Origin: Cellulosilyticum sp.
GTDB taxonomy: Bacteria > Bacillota > Clostridia > Lachnospirales > Cellulosilyticaceae
Length of the DNA: 41,148 nucleotides
Assembly: GCA_015058045.1 (NCBI GenBank)
Contig: SVDC01000033.1
Location: forward strand, 1 to 41,148
Reading direction: 5' to 3'
Shown: positions 31,671-40,993 of the stretch, piece after piece
Position numbering within the stretch: position 1 is the stretch's first letter
How the letters are laid out: each line of letters starts with the position of its first letter
The notes under the pieces: model-generated
Seen by the model: the letters and a program-made list of their open reading frames with translations, nothing else
The model's database searches: none
Told to the model about the DNA's origin: nothing
Translations under genes and position numbers: made by a program

Positions 31671-32540
31671 ATGCGTTTAAAGAATAAGAAGATTATAGTG
31701 GGATGTTTATTAGTAACTTGTTTAGTAGGTTGCAATCGTCAAGTAGAAAAGCAGCAAGAAAATGGATCTAGTACAGTTGCTACAGCAGAAAATAATCAAG
31801 TAGCTCAAAGTGAGCTAGGCAACGAGGAAGTATCAGATGATACTATGGCAACTCAAGAAAAAGTATCAGAATCAACTTTTAAAAAAGAGGCAGAGCAAAT
31901 AGACTTGCAAGATCAAACAGCTTCTTTGGTAGAGAGCCAAACGCCAAGTGGTTTGGTTGATAGCAAGAAAGAGTCAGTAGAAGCTAAAAACATAGAGGGT
32001 AAAGTTGCACAAAGTGAAGCTATCCAAGATAAAGTCGTACAAGATAGCCTGACACAAGCAAAGGTAAACGCAGAGGAAGTTAAAAATAAGGATACCGTAG
32101 TAAAGGATACGAAGGAGCAACAGACGGTTACCTTATCTGTTAGCTGTAGTACGATTTTGAATAATAAAGAGTCACTCAATCCAGATAAGGTAGAACTTAT
32201 TCCAGATAAGGGTATCATCTTAAGTGCAGAAGAGCTGACCTATACAGAAGGTGAGACTGTTTTTGATGTACTAGTAAGAGCAACGAAAAATCATAAAATC
32301 CATATGGAGTATACAGGTTCAGATGTATATAAGACCAATTATATTGAAGGAATTAATAATCTTTATGAGTTTGATTGTGGACCTTTAAGCGGTTGGATGT
32401 ATAGGGTAAACGGTGTATTTCCCAATTATGGATGTAGCAATTATGTTCTTGAAAAGGGCGATGTAATTGAATGGGTCTATACATGTGATCTAGGAAAAGA
32501 TGTAGGAGCAGGAGAGGTACTTCAGGAGAGTGATAAGTAA
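31671..32540 (+). CDS. DUF4430 (transcobalamin beta-domain-like) lipoprotein
   Basis: The 289-residue protein has a lipoprotein signal (basic start, IIVGCLLVTC, lipobox LVGC with C21). A low-complexity Q/E/S/K-rich spacer of about 150 residues follows, long enough to cross part of the wall. One DUF4430 domain lies at about 185-285: TVFDVLVRA, IEGINNLYEFDCGPLSGWMY, VNGVFPNYG and LEKGDVIEWVYTCDLGKD. DUF4430 has the fold of the C-terminal domain of intrinsic factor and transcobalamin. As first gene behind a B12 riboswitch it is probably the membrane-side binding protein that passes cobalamin to the ECF transporter; that role is inferred. ATG 31671 follows AGAGGAG; it overlaps the next gene (TAATG). 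Confidence 0.88.
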   Translation: MRLKNKKIIVGCLLVTCLVGCNRQVEKQQENGSSTVATAENNQVAQSELGNEEVSDDTMATQEKVSESTFKKEAEQIDLQDQTASLVESQTPSGLVDSKKESVEAKNIEGKVAQSEAIQDKVVQDSLTQAKVNAEEVKNKDTVVKDTKEQQTVTLSVSCSTILNNKESLNPDKVELIPDKGIILSAEELTYTEGETVFDVLVRATKNHKIHMEYTGSDVYKTNYIEGINNLYEFDCGPLSGWMYRVNGVFPNYGCSNYVLEKGDVIEWVYTCDLGKDVGAGEVLQESDK

Positions 32541-33418
32541 TGAGAGATACTTTTGGAAGTTATCATCCTAGCCTAAACTTCTTATACTTTTTAGCAGTGA
32601 TAGGGTTTGGTATGTTTTTGATGCATCCTATTTTTTTAAGTATTTCATTAGTGGGAAGTTTAAGTTATGCCATTTATTTAGAAGGTACTAAGGCTATTGG
32701 GAAACAACTTTTATATAGTATACCTCTGTGTATTTTAGTAGGGGTTATTAATCCACTTTTTAATCATGAGGGTATCACCATTTTGACGTACATAGGTGAT
32801 AACCCTTTAACTTTAGAATCCATTTATTATGGTATAGCCATGGCGGTCCTGTTTATGAATATTATACTTTGGTTTAAGTGCTATAGTTATGTGATGACTT
32901 CAGATAAGCTCATTTACTTATTAGGTCGCAAGTTACCGACATTGGCACTGATTTTCTCTATGACCTTAAGGTTTGTACCACTTTTTAAAAAGCAATTTAA
33001 GAAGGTGATGAGGGCACAAGAGGGAATTGGGAATAGTAGTAGAAAGAAAAATATTTTGGCAAGGATCAAGTGGGCGATGAAGGTGTTGTCGATTATGGTG
33101 ACTTGGATTTTGGAAAATGCCATTGATACAGCAGATTCTATGAATAGTAGAGGATATGGATTAAAGGGGCGTAGTAGCTTTTCCCTATATTTTTTTCAAA
33201 GGCGAGATGCAAAACTACTTATTGGTCTTGTGTTATTAGTTGGAAGTGTTTTGACAGGCGTTCTAAATGGCCAAACATATATGAGATATTTTCCGAGCGT
33301 TAAGTTGCAACCTACAACAGTGCAAAGTATAGCAGTTTATATAGCATATGGAGTACTGTGTATTTTACCTTTAGGATTACAGATGGTGGAGGATATCAAA
33401 TGGCATTATTTAAAATAG
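32540..33418 (+). CDS. ECF transporter T component (EcfT)
   Basis: The 292-residue membrane protein has five to six helices. The paired coupling-helix motifs of EcfT are visible: RAQEGIG (about 156-162) and SMNSRGYGLKGR (about 197-208), which touch the two ATPase subunits. MTLRFVPLFKKQFKKVMRAQ is typical. It links ATP hydrolysis to toppling of the S component. It overlaps the lipoprotein stop by 1 nt and runs 19 nt into the ATPase gene, so expression is coupled. Confidence 0.93.
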   Translation: MRDTFGSYHPSLNFLYFLAVIGFGMFLMHPIFLSISLVGSLSYAIYLEGTKAIGKQLLYSIPLCILVGVINPLFNHEGITILTYIGDNPLTLESIYYGIAMAVLFMNIILWFKCYSYVMTSDKLIYLLGRKLPTLALIFSMTLRFVPLFKKQFKKVMRAQEGIGNSSRKKNILARIKWAMKVLSIMVTWILENAIDTADSMNSRGYGLKGRSSFSLYFFQRRDAKLLIGLVLLVGSVLTGVLNGQTYMRYFPSVKLQPTTVQSIAVYIAYGVLCILPLGLQMVEDIKWHYLK

Positions 33419-35106
33419 AAGACTTAAGTTTTAAATATCCACAGCAGAAGGATGCAGTATTAAAACAGATTCATTTAGAGATACAAGAGGGAAGTTTTGT
33501 AACCATTTGTGGTGAGTCGGGATGTGGCAAGACAACACTCTTAAGACATTTAAAGCCAGCACTTACACCTTATGGACATAGAAAAGGAAAGATTTATTTT
33601 AAGAATCAACCATTAGAAAGTTTAGATGATAGAAGTCAAACCATGAAACTAGGTTATGTGTTACAAAATCCAGAGCAACAGATTGTAACGGATAAGGTGT
33701 GGCATGAGCTGGCTTTTGGATTAGAAAACTTAGGATATGATACACAGACAATTAGACTACGAGTGGCAGAGATGGCAAATTTCTTTGGTATTACACATTG
33801 GTTTCACCAATCTGTTAGTGAATTATCAGGTGGACAGAAGCAATTACTTAACTTAGCAGCTATTATGGCAATGCAACCAGAGGTCTTGATTTTAGATGAA
33901 CCAACGGCACAGTTAGATCCTATAGCCGCTAAGAGTTTCATCGAAATGCTTAAAAGGATTAATGTGGAACTAGGCGTAACAGTAATTTTATCTGAACATC
34001 GGTTAGAAGATGTTTTACCTATATCTAGTGAAGTTATTGTAATGGAAAAGGGAGAGAAACTAATTCAAGAGACAGTAGTAGAGGTTGGCAGATTTTTGGC
34101 CAAAGAAGGGCATAAGCTCTTTAAAGCAATGCCAGTTGCCATGCAGGTATCTATGGCAACATCTGACGTGTTAAATGAGAGCGCTAGTGTAGTAACAGTA
34201 CGTGATGGTCGTAATTGGCTGAGGAAGTGGCTAGTAGTAAATGATGTAACAAAGGGTGTTGAGCCTAAAAGTAGAAATAACCATTTACTAGTAGAAAAAA
34301 CTCTAGAGAAAACTAATGTTCAGGAAATATTATTACAGCTTAAAGAAGTTTATTTCAAATATGATAGAGCCGACGTAGATATTCTAAAGGGACTATCTTA
34401 TGAGATTAAAAAGGGTAAGTTCTATGCTATTGTAGGGGCAAATGGAACAGGAAAGACCACGACCTTATCTGTCATAGCAGGGCTGTATAAACCTTATCGT
34501 GGAAAAATAAAGTGGGCAAAAAAAGAGATTAAGAAAGCTATGTTACCACAAAACCCACAAGAATTATTTGAATGGCCTACAGTTAGAGAAGAGCTTATAG
34601 AGATGATAAAAGGAAAGAATAAGCAGAACTTGGCACAAGCTAGTGAAGAAAAGATATTAGAAGTGGCTAGGTTACTATCTATTACGGAAGTGTTAGAGAG
34701 GCATCCTTATGATTTAAGCGGAGGGCAGATGCAATGCGTAGCGTTAGCTAAGATTCTGTTATTAGAACCAGAGGTTTTATTATTAGATGAACCGACTAAA
34801 GGAATGGATGCCAGTTTTAAAGAAAAGTTAGGAGATATTTTTAGGATACTAATTAGTAGAGGAATGACGTTAATCATGGTATCTCATGACCTTGATTTTT
34901 GTGCAAGGTATAGCGATGAGTGTGCACTCTTTTTTGATGGACAAGTCATTAGCAGTGGTAAACCACATGAGTTTTTTTCTGGGAATAGTTTCTATACCAC
35001 TTCAGCTAATCGTATGAGTAGAGACATTCTGGAGGGGTGCATTACCAGTGAGGAGGTGATAAGAGCATGTCAGACTCACTTAAGAGGAGAAAATATAGGC
35101 GAATAG
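33400..35106 (+). CDS. Fused ECF transporter ATPase (EcfA-EcfA')
   Basis: The 568-residue protein holds two complete ABC domains. Domain 1: Walker A GESGCGKTTLL (about 38-48), signature ELSGGQKQ (about 141), Walker B VLILDEPTAQLD (about 163). Domain 2: Walker A GANGTGKTTTL (about 346), signature DLSGGQMQ (about 438), Walker B VLLLDEPTKGMD (about 459). Most ECF modules use two separate ATPases; here they are one chain, as in YkoD-type dedicated transporters. The ATG at 33400 follows GGAGG (33388-33392) inside the end of the T gene. A 60-residue linker (about 265-325) joins the domains. Confidence 0.93.
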   Translation: MALFKIEDLSFKYPQQKDAVLKQIHLEIQEGSFVTICGESGCGKTTLLRHLKPALTPYGHRKGKIYFKNQPLESLDDRSQTMKLGYVLQNPEQQIVTDKVWHELAFGLENLGYDTQTIRLRVAEMANFFGITHWFHQSVSELSGGQKQLLNLAAIMAMQPEVLILDEPTAQLDPIAAKSFIEMLKRINVELGVTVILSEHRLEDVLPISSEVIVMEKGEKLIQETVVEVGRFLAKEGHKLFKAMPVAMQVSMATSDVLNESASVVTVRDGRNWLRKWLVVNDVTKGVEPKSRNNHLLVEKTLEKTNVQEILLQLKEVYFKYDRADVDILKGLSYEIKKGKFYAIVGANGTGKTTTLSVIAGLYKPYRGKIKWAKKEIKKAMLPQNPQELFEWPTVREELIEMIKGKNKQNLAQASEEKILEVARLLSITEVLERHPYDLSGGQMQCVALAKILLLEPEVLLLDEPTKGMDASFKEKLGDIFRILISRGMTLIMVSHDLDFCARYSDECALFFDGQVISSGKPHEFFSGNSFYTTSANRMSRDILEGCITSEEVIRACQTHLRGENIGE

Positions 35107-35831
35107 GACTAAGTGTAATCTTAATGGGTGGACTTGTTCCTTTTGCTACCTTATGGCATTTCCTTTATCAAGGCGAAAGAAGCTTTTACATATCTAGCTT
35201 AATTATGATGATGTATACCATTGTCGTTTTTCTCAGTGCTTTTGAAAGAAGAAAACCACAAGCTAGAGAAGTTGTGGTGGTTTCTGTACTAGTTGCCTTA
35301 GCTGTTACGGGGCGTATGGCTTTTTTTATGATTCCACAGTTTAAACCTGTAGCTGCCATAGTCATTTTATCGGGTGTTTGCCTTGGAGGAGAGATAGGTT
35401 TTGTAGTTGGAGCCATGACTGGATTTGTTTCAAATTTTTTCTTTGGTCAGGGACCTTGGACACCTTGGCAAATGCTAGCCTTTGGGGTTATTGGTTTTTT
35501 GGCAGGTGTCTTAACAGAGAAAGGCATATTAAAAAAGAAGAAATTGAATCTATGTATTTTTGGTGGACTTACAACTTTCTTTGTTTATGGTGGCATTATG
35601 AATCCTTGTTCAGTCATTATGTTTACGTCTAAGCCTACGTTACAGTCTTTTATAGCGGCTTATATATCAGGATTTTGGTTCGATATGATGCATAGTATGG
35701 CCTCTGTTATTTTTTTATGGATGCTAACCATACCTATGTTACAGAAACTAGAACGTATTAAGAAGAAATATGGTTTATTAAATGAAGTCTTTAAAGATGA
35801 ATTATTATGGGAAGAGGGAGGACACATATGA
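35067..35831 (+). CDS. ECF transporter S component, probably cobalamin-specific
   Basis: The 254-residue membrane protein has about seven helices. Two N-terminal helices (about 12-32 and 38-57) precede a core of the usual S-component type. Its motifs include REVVVVSVLVALAVTGRMAFF, PQFKPVAAIVILSG, MTGFVSNFFFGQGPWTPWQM and GVIGFLAGVL. The P-W-T-P-W-Q-M loop is typical of one clostridial S family. CbrT of Lactobacillus is the characterised cobalamin S component; I cannot confirm direct relationship. Substrate is inferred from the riboswitch and the DUF4430 neighbours. It overlaps the ATPase gene by 40 nt and the next gene by 4 nt. Confidence 0.88.
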   Translation: MSDSLKRRKYRRIGLSVILMGGLVPFATLWHFLYQGERSFYISSLIMMMYTIVVFLSAFERRKPQAREVVVVSVLVALAVTGRMAFFMIPQFKPVAAIVILSGVCLGGEIGFVVGAMTGFVSNFFFGQGPWTPWQMLAFGVIGFLAGVLTEKGILKKKKLNLCIFGGLTTFFVYGGIMNPCSVIMFTSKPTLQSFIAAYISGFWFDMMHSMASVIFLWMLTIPMLQKLERIKKKYGLLNEVFKDELLWEEGGHI

Positions 35832-38800
35832 AACGTAGAAGAATAACATCCTTTATGCTAGTGTTAACATTAATATTTTCTTTATTAACAGGTACAACTC
35901 TGGCTGAAGGAACGTATGCAAATAGTGGATTAACACAGGTTGTAACAAATGATGGAACTAGTGAGCAGACAACAGGTGGGGCATTAAGACCAGTTCAGGT
36001 TATATCTAATGATATTTCAGCTACAAATATTGGATTTAATGTACAAATGGAGCAAACGACACCTTCAGTTTATGTAAGAATAGAAGGTGATACAGATACT
36101 TTTATTCCTAGAACCAAAGTAGAGGTGGAGGATTTTGATTTAAGTGAATATGGTGCTTCTAAGTCTTGTGATGGGGTATCTGTTATACAAGCCATTATTA
36201 GGGCACTAGAGGTGAGTGGGTTAGATGCTAAGGATGAAGGTGTCATTAGTCATGGCGGGGGCTCTTATATTAGTAGTATATGTGGCCTTGAAGCAGGTGC
36301 TATGAGTGGGTGGATGTACACATTAAATGGAGAAGCACCAAACCTTGGTGTGAACCAGCAGCCAGTTAAAGAGGGCGACCAGATTGTTCTATACTTTATA
36401 GAAGATTGGGTGCAATCAAGCTATGCTTATTTTACAGAAGAAGAAAAAGAGATTGCTGGTGGCGAAGCGGTTGAACTTACTTTAATGCACAATGTATTAG
36501 ATATGAATACATGGGAATCCACCGTACAGCCATGTGATGGAGCCAGCATTTTAGTAGGTGAAGAAGTAGTAGGGACAACAGATGAAGACGGTAAGATAAC
36601 GTTAAACTTCGATCAAGCAGGAACGTATTATGTTTCGGCTAATAAAACAGATGATTACGGTGTTAATTTAATTAGCAGACCTTACTGTGAAATCAAAGTA
36701 ACTAGTGATTCTATAGATGAAACCCTATTAAAGATGTTAAAGATATCATCTACAGAAATAAAATTAAGCCCAGAGTTTAGTTCTGATGTTGAAAACTACA
36801 GTATGGAAATTCCTGCTGCTGTAAGTGAATTAAGTAGTTATCCAACTGCCCAAGGAGTAAATTCTAAAGTTTATGCCATAGCAAGTTGGGACGAAACAGT
36901 GCTTACCATGAGTGATGCTGGTGAGATTCACTTAGCGGATATACCATTTGGAGAAAGCATCTTAACTTATGTGGTAGAAGCAGCAAATAGCGAAACAAGA
37001 GAGTATAACATTAAAATAAATCGTTTAGTAGCATCAGAACCAGTCTTAGAAACACTAAGTGTTTCATCTGGTAGCGTAGCAGAATTTAAGGAGTCTGCAG
37101 ATGGTTACAAGGATGGAACACTTAGTCAGTGTACTTATAACAAAGATCAAAATACATATGAAGTAAGTAATACGATAGGCTATACAAAAGATATTGATCA
37201 TTACTATACACAAGTGAATTATGATATTGATAAGTTATGTGTGACACCAAAGCTTGGAGGAAATACACCAAAGGGCTATGGAAAAATTGAAATTATAAAT
37301 GAAACAATAGGCGAAAGTGTTGAGACAACCAGTGAAGTAACAAGCAGTGGTATAAGTTTAGCTGAAGGAGAGAATCAGCTAAAGATTATAACAACTTCGC
37401 AAGATAGCACGACACAAAAGACTTATTATTTAACAGTAAAAAGACTAGAAAAAAGTAACTTTAATTATAAGACAGCAATGGTCTCTGCACAAAAATGGGT
37501 TCAAAGTCATGCAGATTTTAGTAATGCAACTTATAAAATAGGTACTACACCTGATTGGAATGCTTTTGCCTTAGTAAGATCTGGTGCAGGATTATCAGAT
37601 AGTTATTACGAAGGTATGAAGTCTATGATTAGTGGTTATGGCGATACTGAAGCGTTCAAAGCAGCTATGAAAAAGGTTACAGAATATGAACGCATGGCTA
37701 TTGGCATAACAGCTTCAGGGAATAACGCAACGAATGTATCTGGCGTTAATTTAATTGAGGGCATTTATAATAGTGCTGTATTGACAAATCAAGGCGTAAA
37801 TGGTGTGACTTATGGTTTGTTAGCCATTGATAGTCATCAATATGAAGTGCCTAGTGATGCGCTTTATACAAGAGAAAAGATGGTGGATATCCTACTAGAA
37901 CAGCATATACCAGGTCAAGGTTGGGGATATAGTACAAAATCGAGTGATATCGACTTAACAGCAATGACAATACAAGCTCTTACACCTTACTATAAGGACA
38001 GTCAGTTTGCTAAACAAAGTGAGGTAAAGGAAGCAGTTGATGAAGCAATAACTTATTTAAGTAATATCCAACAAGCAGATGGAACTTATAAGGCTTATGG
38101 TAGTGCAAACCCTGAATCCGCAGCACAAGTTATAGTGGCACTTTCAGGATTAGGTATAGACTGCCAGCAAGATATACGTTTTATTAAAGGTGGCAATACG
38201 TTAATTACAGCATTAGAACAGTTCTATAGTGAAACGGACGGTGGATTTAAACATTCATTAAAAGAAAAAAAAGCTAATGCAATAGCTACTCAACAAGTTC
38301 TTTATGGTCTAGCAGCTTATGACCGTTTCTTAAATGGGGCTAATAATCTTTATGATTTAACAGATATTAATTTTGATAAGAAAATCTCTAATACGATTGA
38401 ATTAAAAAATGAAGAAACAGCTACTTTAATATCAGATTATGAAGAGGTACAAGTTAATGTAGCAGAGAATTTTAAAGAGGTAAATTTAGATATTGATCGA
38501 GTAATAGCTAAAATGCCAAAAGTGAGTATTACATTTGAAAGCAATACCATCGTTCTACCAAAAGATATTCAAATGGTTGGCCAGAGTAATAAGTTGCTAC
38601 TGAAGATGCTAGAACCAAAAAGTTTGGAATCAGAGCAAGAACAATTAAAACAAGCAATCAAGGACCTTGAAGAGGTGAAATACGCTTTTGACTTTGGAAA
38701 TGAAGGAAATATTCAGTGCGACCAGTTTATGACTTTCACCTTAAAAAATAAGGGAAATTACGAAGCAGGCTATATTGATCATGCAGGTAAAGTTCACCCT

Positions 38801-40828
38801 ATTGTAAAGGCACCTGAAAATGTAGAAGGGTTAGCTGAGTATTGTATAGCACAAGGAAATGACTTGATTATTAAAACAAAGCATTTAACGACCTTTTTTG
38901 TATATAGTAAACAAGTAACCAATGATAGCGAGAACAAGCCTGATACTGGAAATAATACGCCTGTAATAGAGAATGTAGCAAATAGGATAAAAGTCAATAT
39001 ATCTGTAGATGCAAAGACTATCAGTAAAGATTACTTAGTATCACCAAGAGAAATCCAGTTACACAAAGGGGCAACAGCATATGAAGCATTAGTCAGCCTA
39101 GGATTACAATTAGATACAACAGGCTCTGATACAAATGTCTATGTAGCAGCTATTGACGGGTTAGGTGAATTTGACCATGGTACATTAAGTGGATGGATGT
39201 ATAGTGTGAATGGTGTATTCCCCAATGTGAGCTTAGGTAGTTATATTTTATCTGATGGAGATGTTATACAAGTAAGGTATACAACAAATGGTGGTAAGGA
39301 TTTAGGAGATGCAGCAGCTGCATTATTTAAGGATTATGTAGCAAGAGAGAATGTAAAACAATCTAATATATCTTACTCAGTAATATTATCAGAAGCAATT
39401 GGGATTTTAGAAAATAAATCTATTGTAAGTGAATGGGAGCTCATAGGGCTTGCTCACAAAGAAAAACTGAGTGACACAGCGAGAAAAGCCTTAGTAAATG
39501 CTATTATAGAAATAAAAGGCGACTATCGTAAAGTTACAGATTTAGAACGTATGATTATTGCACTTGGAGCAGCAGGTTATGATGCTCAAGATATACAAGG
39601 CATTAATTTAGTTAAAAAGCTTTATGATAGAGATAGTGTAACAAACCAAGGTTCAAATGGGGTTATATTTGCCTTAATAGCCCTTGATAGTAGACAGTAT
39701 CAAGTACCGAATGAAGCAAAATGGACAAGGGAAAAATTGATTGAAACATTATTAGGTTATCAAAATACAGATGGTGGTTTCGCATTAGCAAAAGGTGAAG
39801 ACAGTAATATTGATATTACAGCTATGGCACTTTGTAGTTTAGCACCATATAAAGAGGAACAAAAAGCAAGTATTGATAAAGCATTAGAGTATCTTTCTAA
39901 AGTTCAAAAAGCAAATGGTGAACTAAGCTATGAAGGCGTAGAAAGTAGTGAAAGTACTGCACAAGCCATTATTGCTCTTTGTACACTAGGGATTAATCCA
40001 GTAGAAGATACACGTTTTATAAAAGAAGAAAATAATCTCATTCAAGTATTATTAAATTACTATGTAGAAAAAGCAGGCTTTAAACATGTAAAAGATGGAC
40101 AAGCAAATCAAATGGCTACTGAACAAGCGGTATTAGCCTTACTAAGCTATGAGAAACTTCTTCAAAGTGGAAATGATATTTACTGCTTTGAAAAAGCAAG
40201 TACACCTGTAATAGAAGTAAATAAGGTTATAGAGGAGACAGAAACTGAAGCAGTAGCATCACTAGAGCAGTTTAAAGATGGCAATCAAGTTGCAGCATGG
40301 GCAAGAGAAGATATGCAAAGGGCTATTTTATTAGGTATTATTCAAGGAGATCAACAAATGATTAAACCTAAGGATAAGGTTACACGTGCTGAATTTGTAA
40401 CCATGCTTTTAAAAGTACTAGAGCAAGAAGACAGTGCGGCTAATCAGCAAGAGGAAGCTACAGCCAGTGCCATTTTTAAAGATGTACCAAGTAAAGCCTG
40501 GTATAATGAAGCAGTTTATAAAGCAAATGCTTTAAAATTAGTTAATGGTGTAAGTGAAGAATATTTTATGCCAAATGCAGCTATTACAAGAGAGCAAATG
40601 GCAGTAATGATGAGTCGTCTAATAGACATGCAAGAATCTGGTAACAAACCAACAGACTTTGCAGAAGTAGCAACATGGGCACAGTCAGCGGTTTTAGAAG
40701 TGTATGGAAATGATTTAATGCAAGGAGATAGTGAAAACTTTGCACCTAAACAAGAAGTAACAAGAGAAATGGCTACGGTCATTTTAATGAGATTCGATGA
40801 TCGTTATGAGGCTCAGAAGGCTGCATAA
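35828..40828 (+). CDS. S-layer-anchored protein with two transcobalamin-like alpha/beta units
   Basis: The protein has 1666 residues. A signal peptide (about 1-27) is followed by DUF4430-1 (about 65-195; ISSICGLEAGAMSGWMY), an Ig-like domain (about 205-295) and cadherin-like beta domains (about 300-400 and 405-540). Next are alpha domain 1 (about 544-838), a beta linker (about 840-1040), DUF4430-2 (about 1051-1160; GLGEFDHGTLSGWMY), alpha domain 2 (about 1164-1456) and three SLH repeats (about 1483-1655; RAEFVTML, REQMAVMM, REMATVIL). The alpha domains share TNQGxNGV, DIDLTAM/NIDITAM, ES(A/T)AQ and GFKH motifs and look like squalene-cyclase-type toroids, the fold of the transcobalamin N-terminal domain. 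SLH repeats should fix it to the wall. The ATG at 35828 follows GGGAGGA. Confidence 0.88.
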   Translation: MKRRRITSFMLVLTLIFSLLTGTTLAEGTYANSGLTQVVTNDGTSEQTTGGALRPVQVISNDISATNIGFNVQMEQTTPSVYVRIEGDTDTFIPRTKVEVEDFDLSEYGASKSCDGVSVIQAIIRALEVSGLDAKDEGVISHGGGSYISSICGLEAGAMSGWMYTLNGEAPNLGVNQQPVKEGDQIVLYFIEDWVQSSYAYFTEEEKEIAGGEAVELTLMHNVLDMNTWESTVQPCDGASILVGEEVVGTTDEDGKITLNFDQAGTYYVSANKTDDYGVNLISRPYCEIKVTSDSIDETLLKMLKISSTEIKLSPEFSSDVENYSMEIPAAVSELSSYPTAQGVNSKVYAIASWDETVLTMSDAGEIHLADIPFGESILTYVVEAANSETREYNIKINRLVASEPVLETLSVSSGSVAEFKESADGYKDGTLSQCTYNKDQNTYEVSNTIGYTKDIDHYYTQVNYDIDKLCVTPKLGGNTPKGYGKIEIINETIGESVETTSEVTSSGISLAEGENQLKIITTSQDSTTQKTYYLTVKRLEKSNFNYKTAMVSAQKWVQSHADFSNATYKIGTTPDWNAFALVRSGAGLSDSYYEGMKSMISGYGDTEAFKAAMKKVTEYERMAIGITASGNNATNVSGVNLIEGIYNSAVLTNQGVNGVTYGLLAIDSHQYEVPSDALYTREKMVDILLEQHIPGQGWGYSTKSSDIDLTAMTIQALTPYYKDSQFAKQSEVKEAVDEAITYLSNIQQADGTYKAYGSANPESAAQVIVALSGLGIDCQQDIRFIKGGNTLITALEQFYSETDGGFKHSLKEKKANAIATQQVLYGLAAYDRFLNGANNLYDLTDINFDKKISNTIELKNEETATLISDYEEVQVNVAENFKEVNLDIDRVIAKMPKVSITFESNTIVLPKDIQMVGQSNKLLLKMLEPKSLESEQEQLKQAIKDLEEVKYAFDFGNEGNIQCDQFMTFTLKNKGNYEAGYIDHAGKVHPIVKAPENVEGLAEYCIAQGNDLIIKTKHLTTFFVYSKQVTNDSENKPDTGNNTPVIENVANRIKVNISVDAKTISKDYLVSPREIQLHKGATAYEALVSLGLQLDTTGSDTNVYVAAIDGLGEFDHGTLSGWMYSVNGVFPNVSLGSYILSDGDVIQVRYTTNGGKDLGDAAAALFKDYVARENVKQSNISYSVILSEAIGILENKSIVSEWELIGLAHKEKLSDTARKALVNAIIEIKGDYRKVTDLERMIIALGAAGYDAQDIQGINLVKKLYDRDSVTNQGSNGVIFALIALDSRQYQVPNEAKWTREKLIETLLGYQNTDGGFALAKGEDSNIDITAMALCSLAPYKEEQKASIDKALEYLSKVQKANGELSYEGVESSESTAQAIIALCTLGINPVEDTRFIKEENNLIQVLLNYYVEKAGFKHVKDGQANQMATEQAVLALLSYEKLLQSGNDIYCFEKASTPVIEVNKVIEETETEAVASLEQFKDGNQVAAWAREDMQRAILLGIIQGDQQMIKPKDKVTRAEFVTMLLKVLEQEDSAANQQEEATASAIFKDVPSKAWYNEAVYKANALKLVNGVSEEYFMPNAAITREQMAVMMSRLIDMQESGNKPTDFAEVATWAQSAVLEVYGNDLMQGDSENFAPKQEVTREMATVILMRFDDRYEAQKAA

Positions 40829-40935
40829 AGGATAACATTTTAGAAACATCAGAATTATAAATAACTCGGATAATTCTTGATAGATTTTGATAATTAAAGG
40901 GTTAGAGAAGTTAGGCTTTAAGAAGTAATTTAGAG

Positions 40936-40993
40936 AAAAAGGTGTTGATTGTTAAGTAGTAGAAAAGCGACTTAACAAGCAACACCTTTTTTG
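40936..40993 (+). terminator. Terminator of the cobalamin operon
   Basis: GGTGTTG and GTTAAGT (40941-40957) pair with ACTTAAC and CAACACC (40970-40986) across a symmetric 3-nt internal loop, then TTTTTT. The remaining sequence to 41148 holds no gene that I can see; it ends in GAGAAAGGA, which may be the ribosome site of a gene outside the window. Confidence 0.85.

Noticed and set aside
31913..32218. 101-codon antisense frame in the lipoprotein spacer
   Set aside because: The low-complexity Q/E/S/K spacer gives an open antisense frame by composition; no start signals.
31255..35831. Cobalt-ion transporter of the CbiMNQO type
   Set aside because: These are also under B12 riboswitches, but there is no CbiM-like N-terminal His-rich start or CbiN. 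The S component has the two extra N-terminal helices and PWTPWQM motif of another family, and DUF4430 partners point to the vitamin.
35828..40828. Terpene/squalene cyclase or prenyltransferase activity
   Set aside because: The alpha-toroid repeats lack a recognisable DxDD or similar catalytic motif, the protein is secreted and SLH-anchored, and the riboswitch context fits cobalamin binding better.
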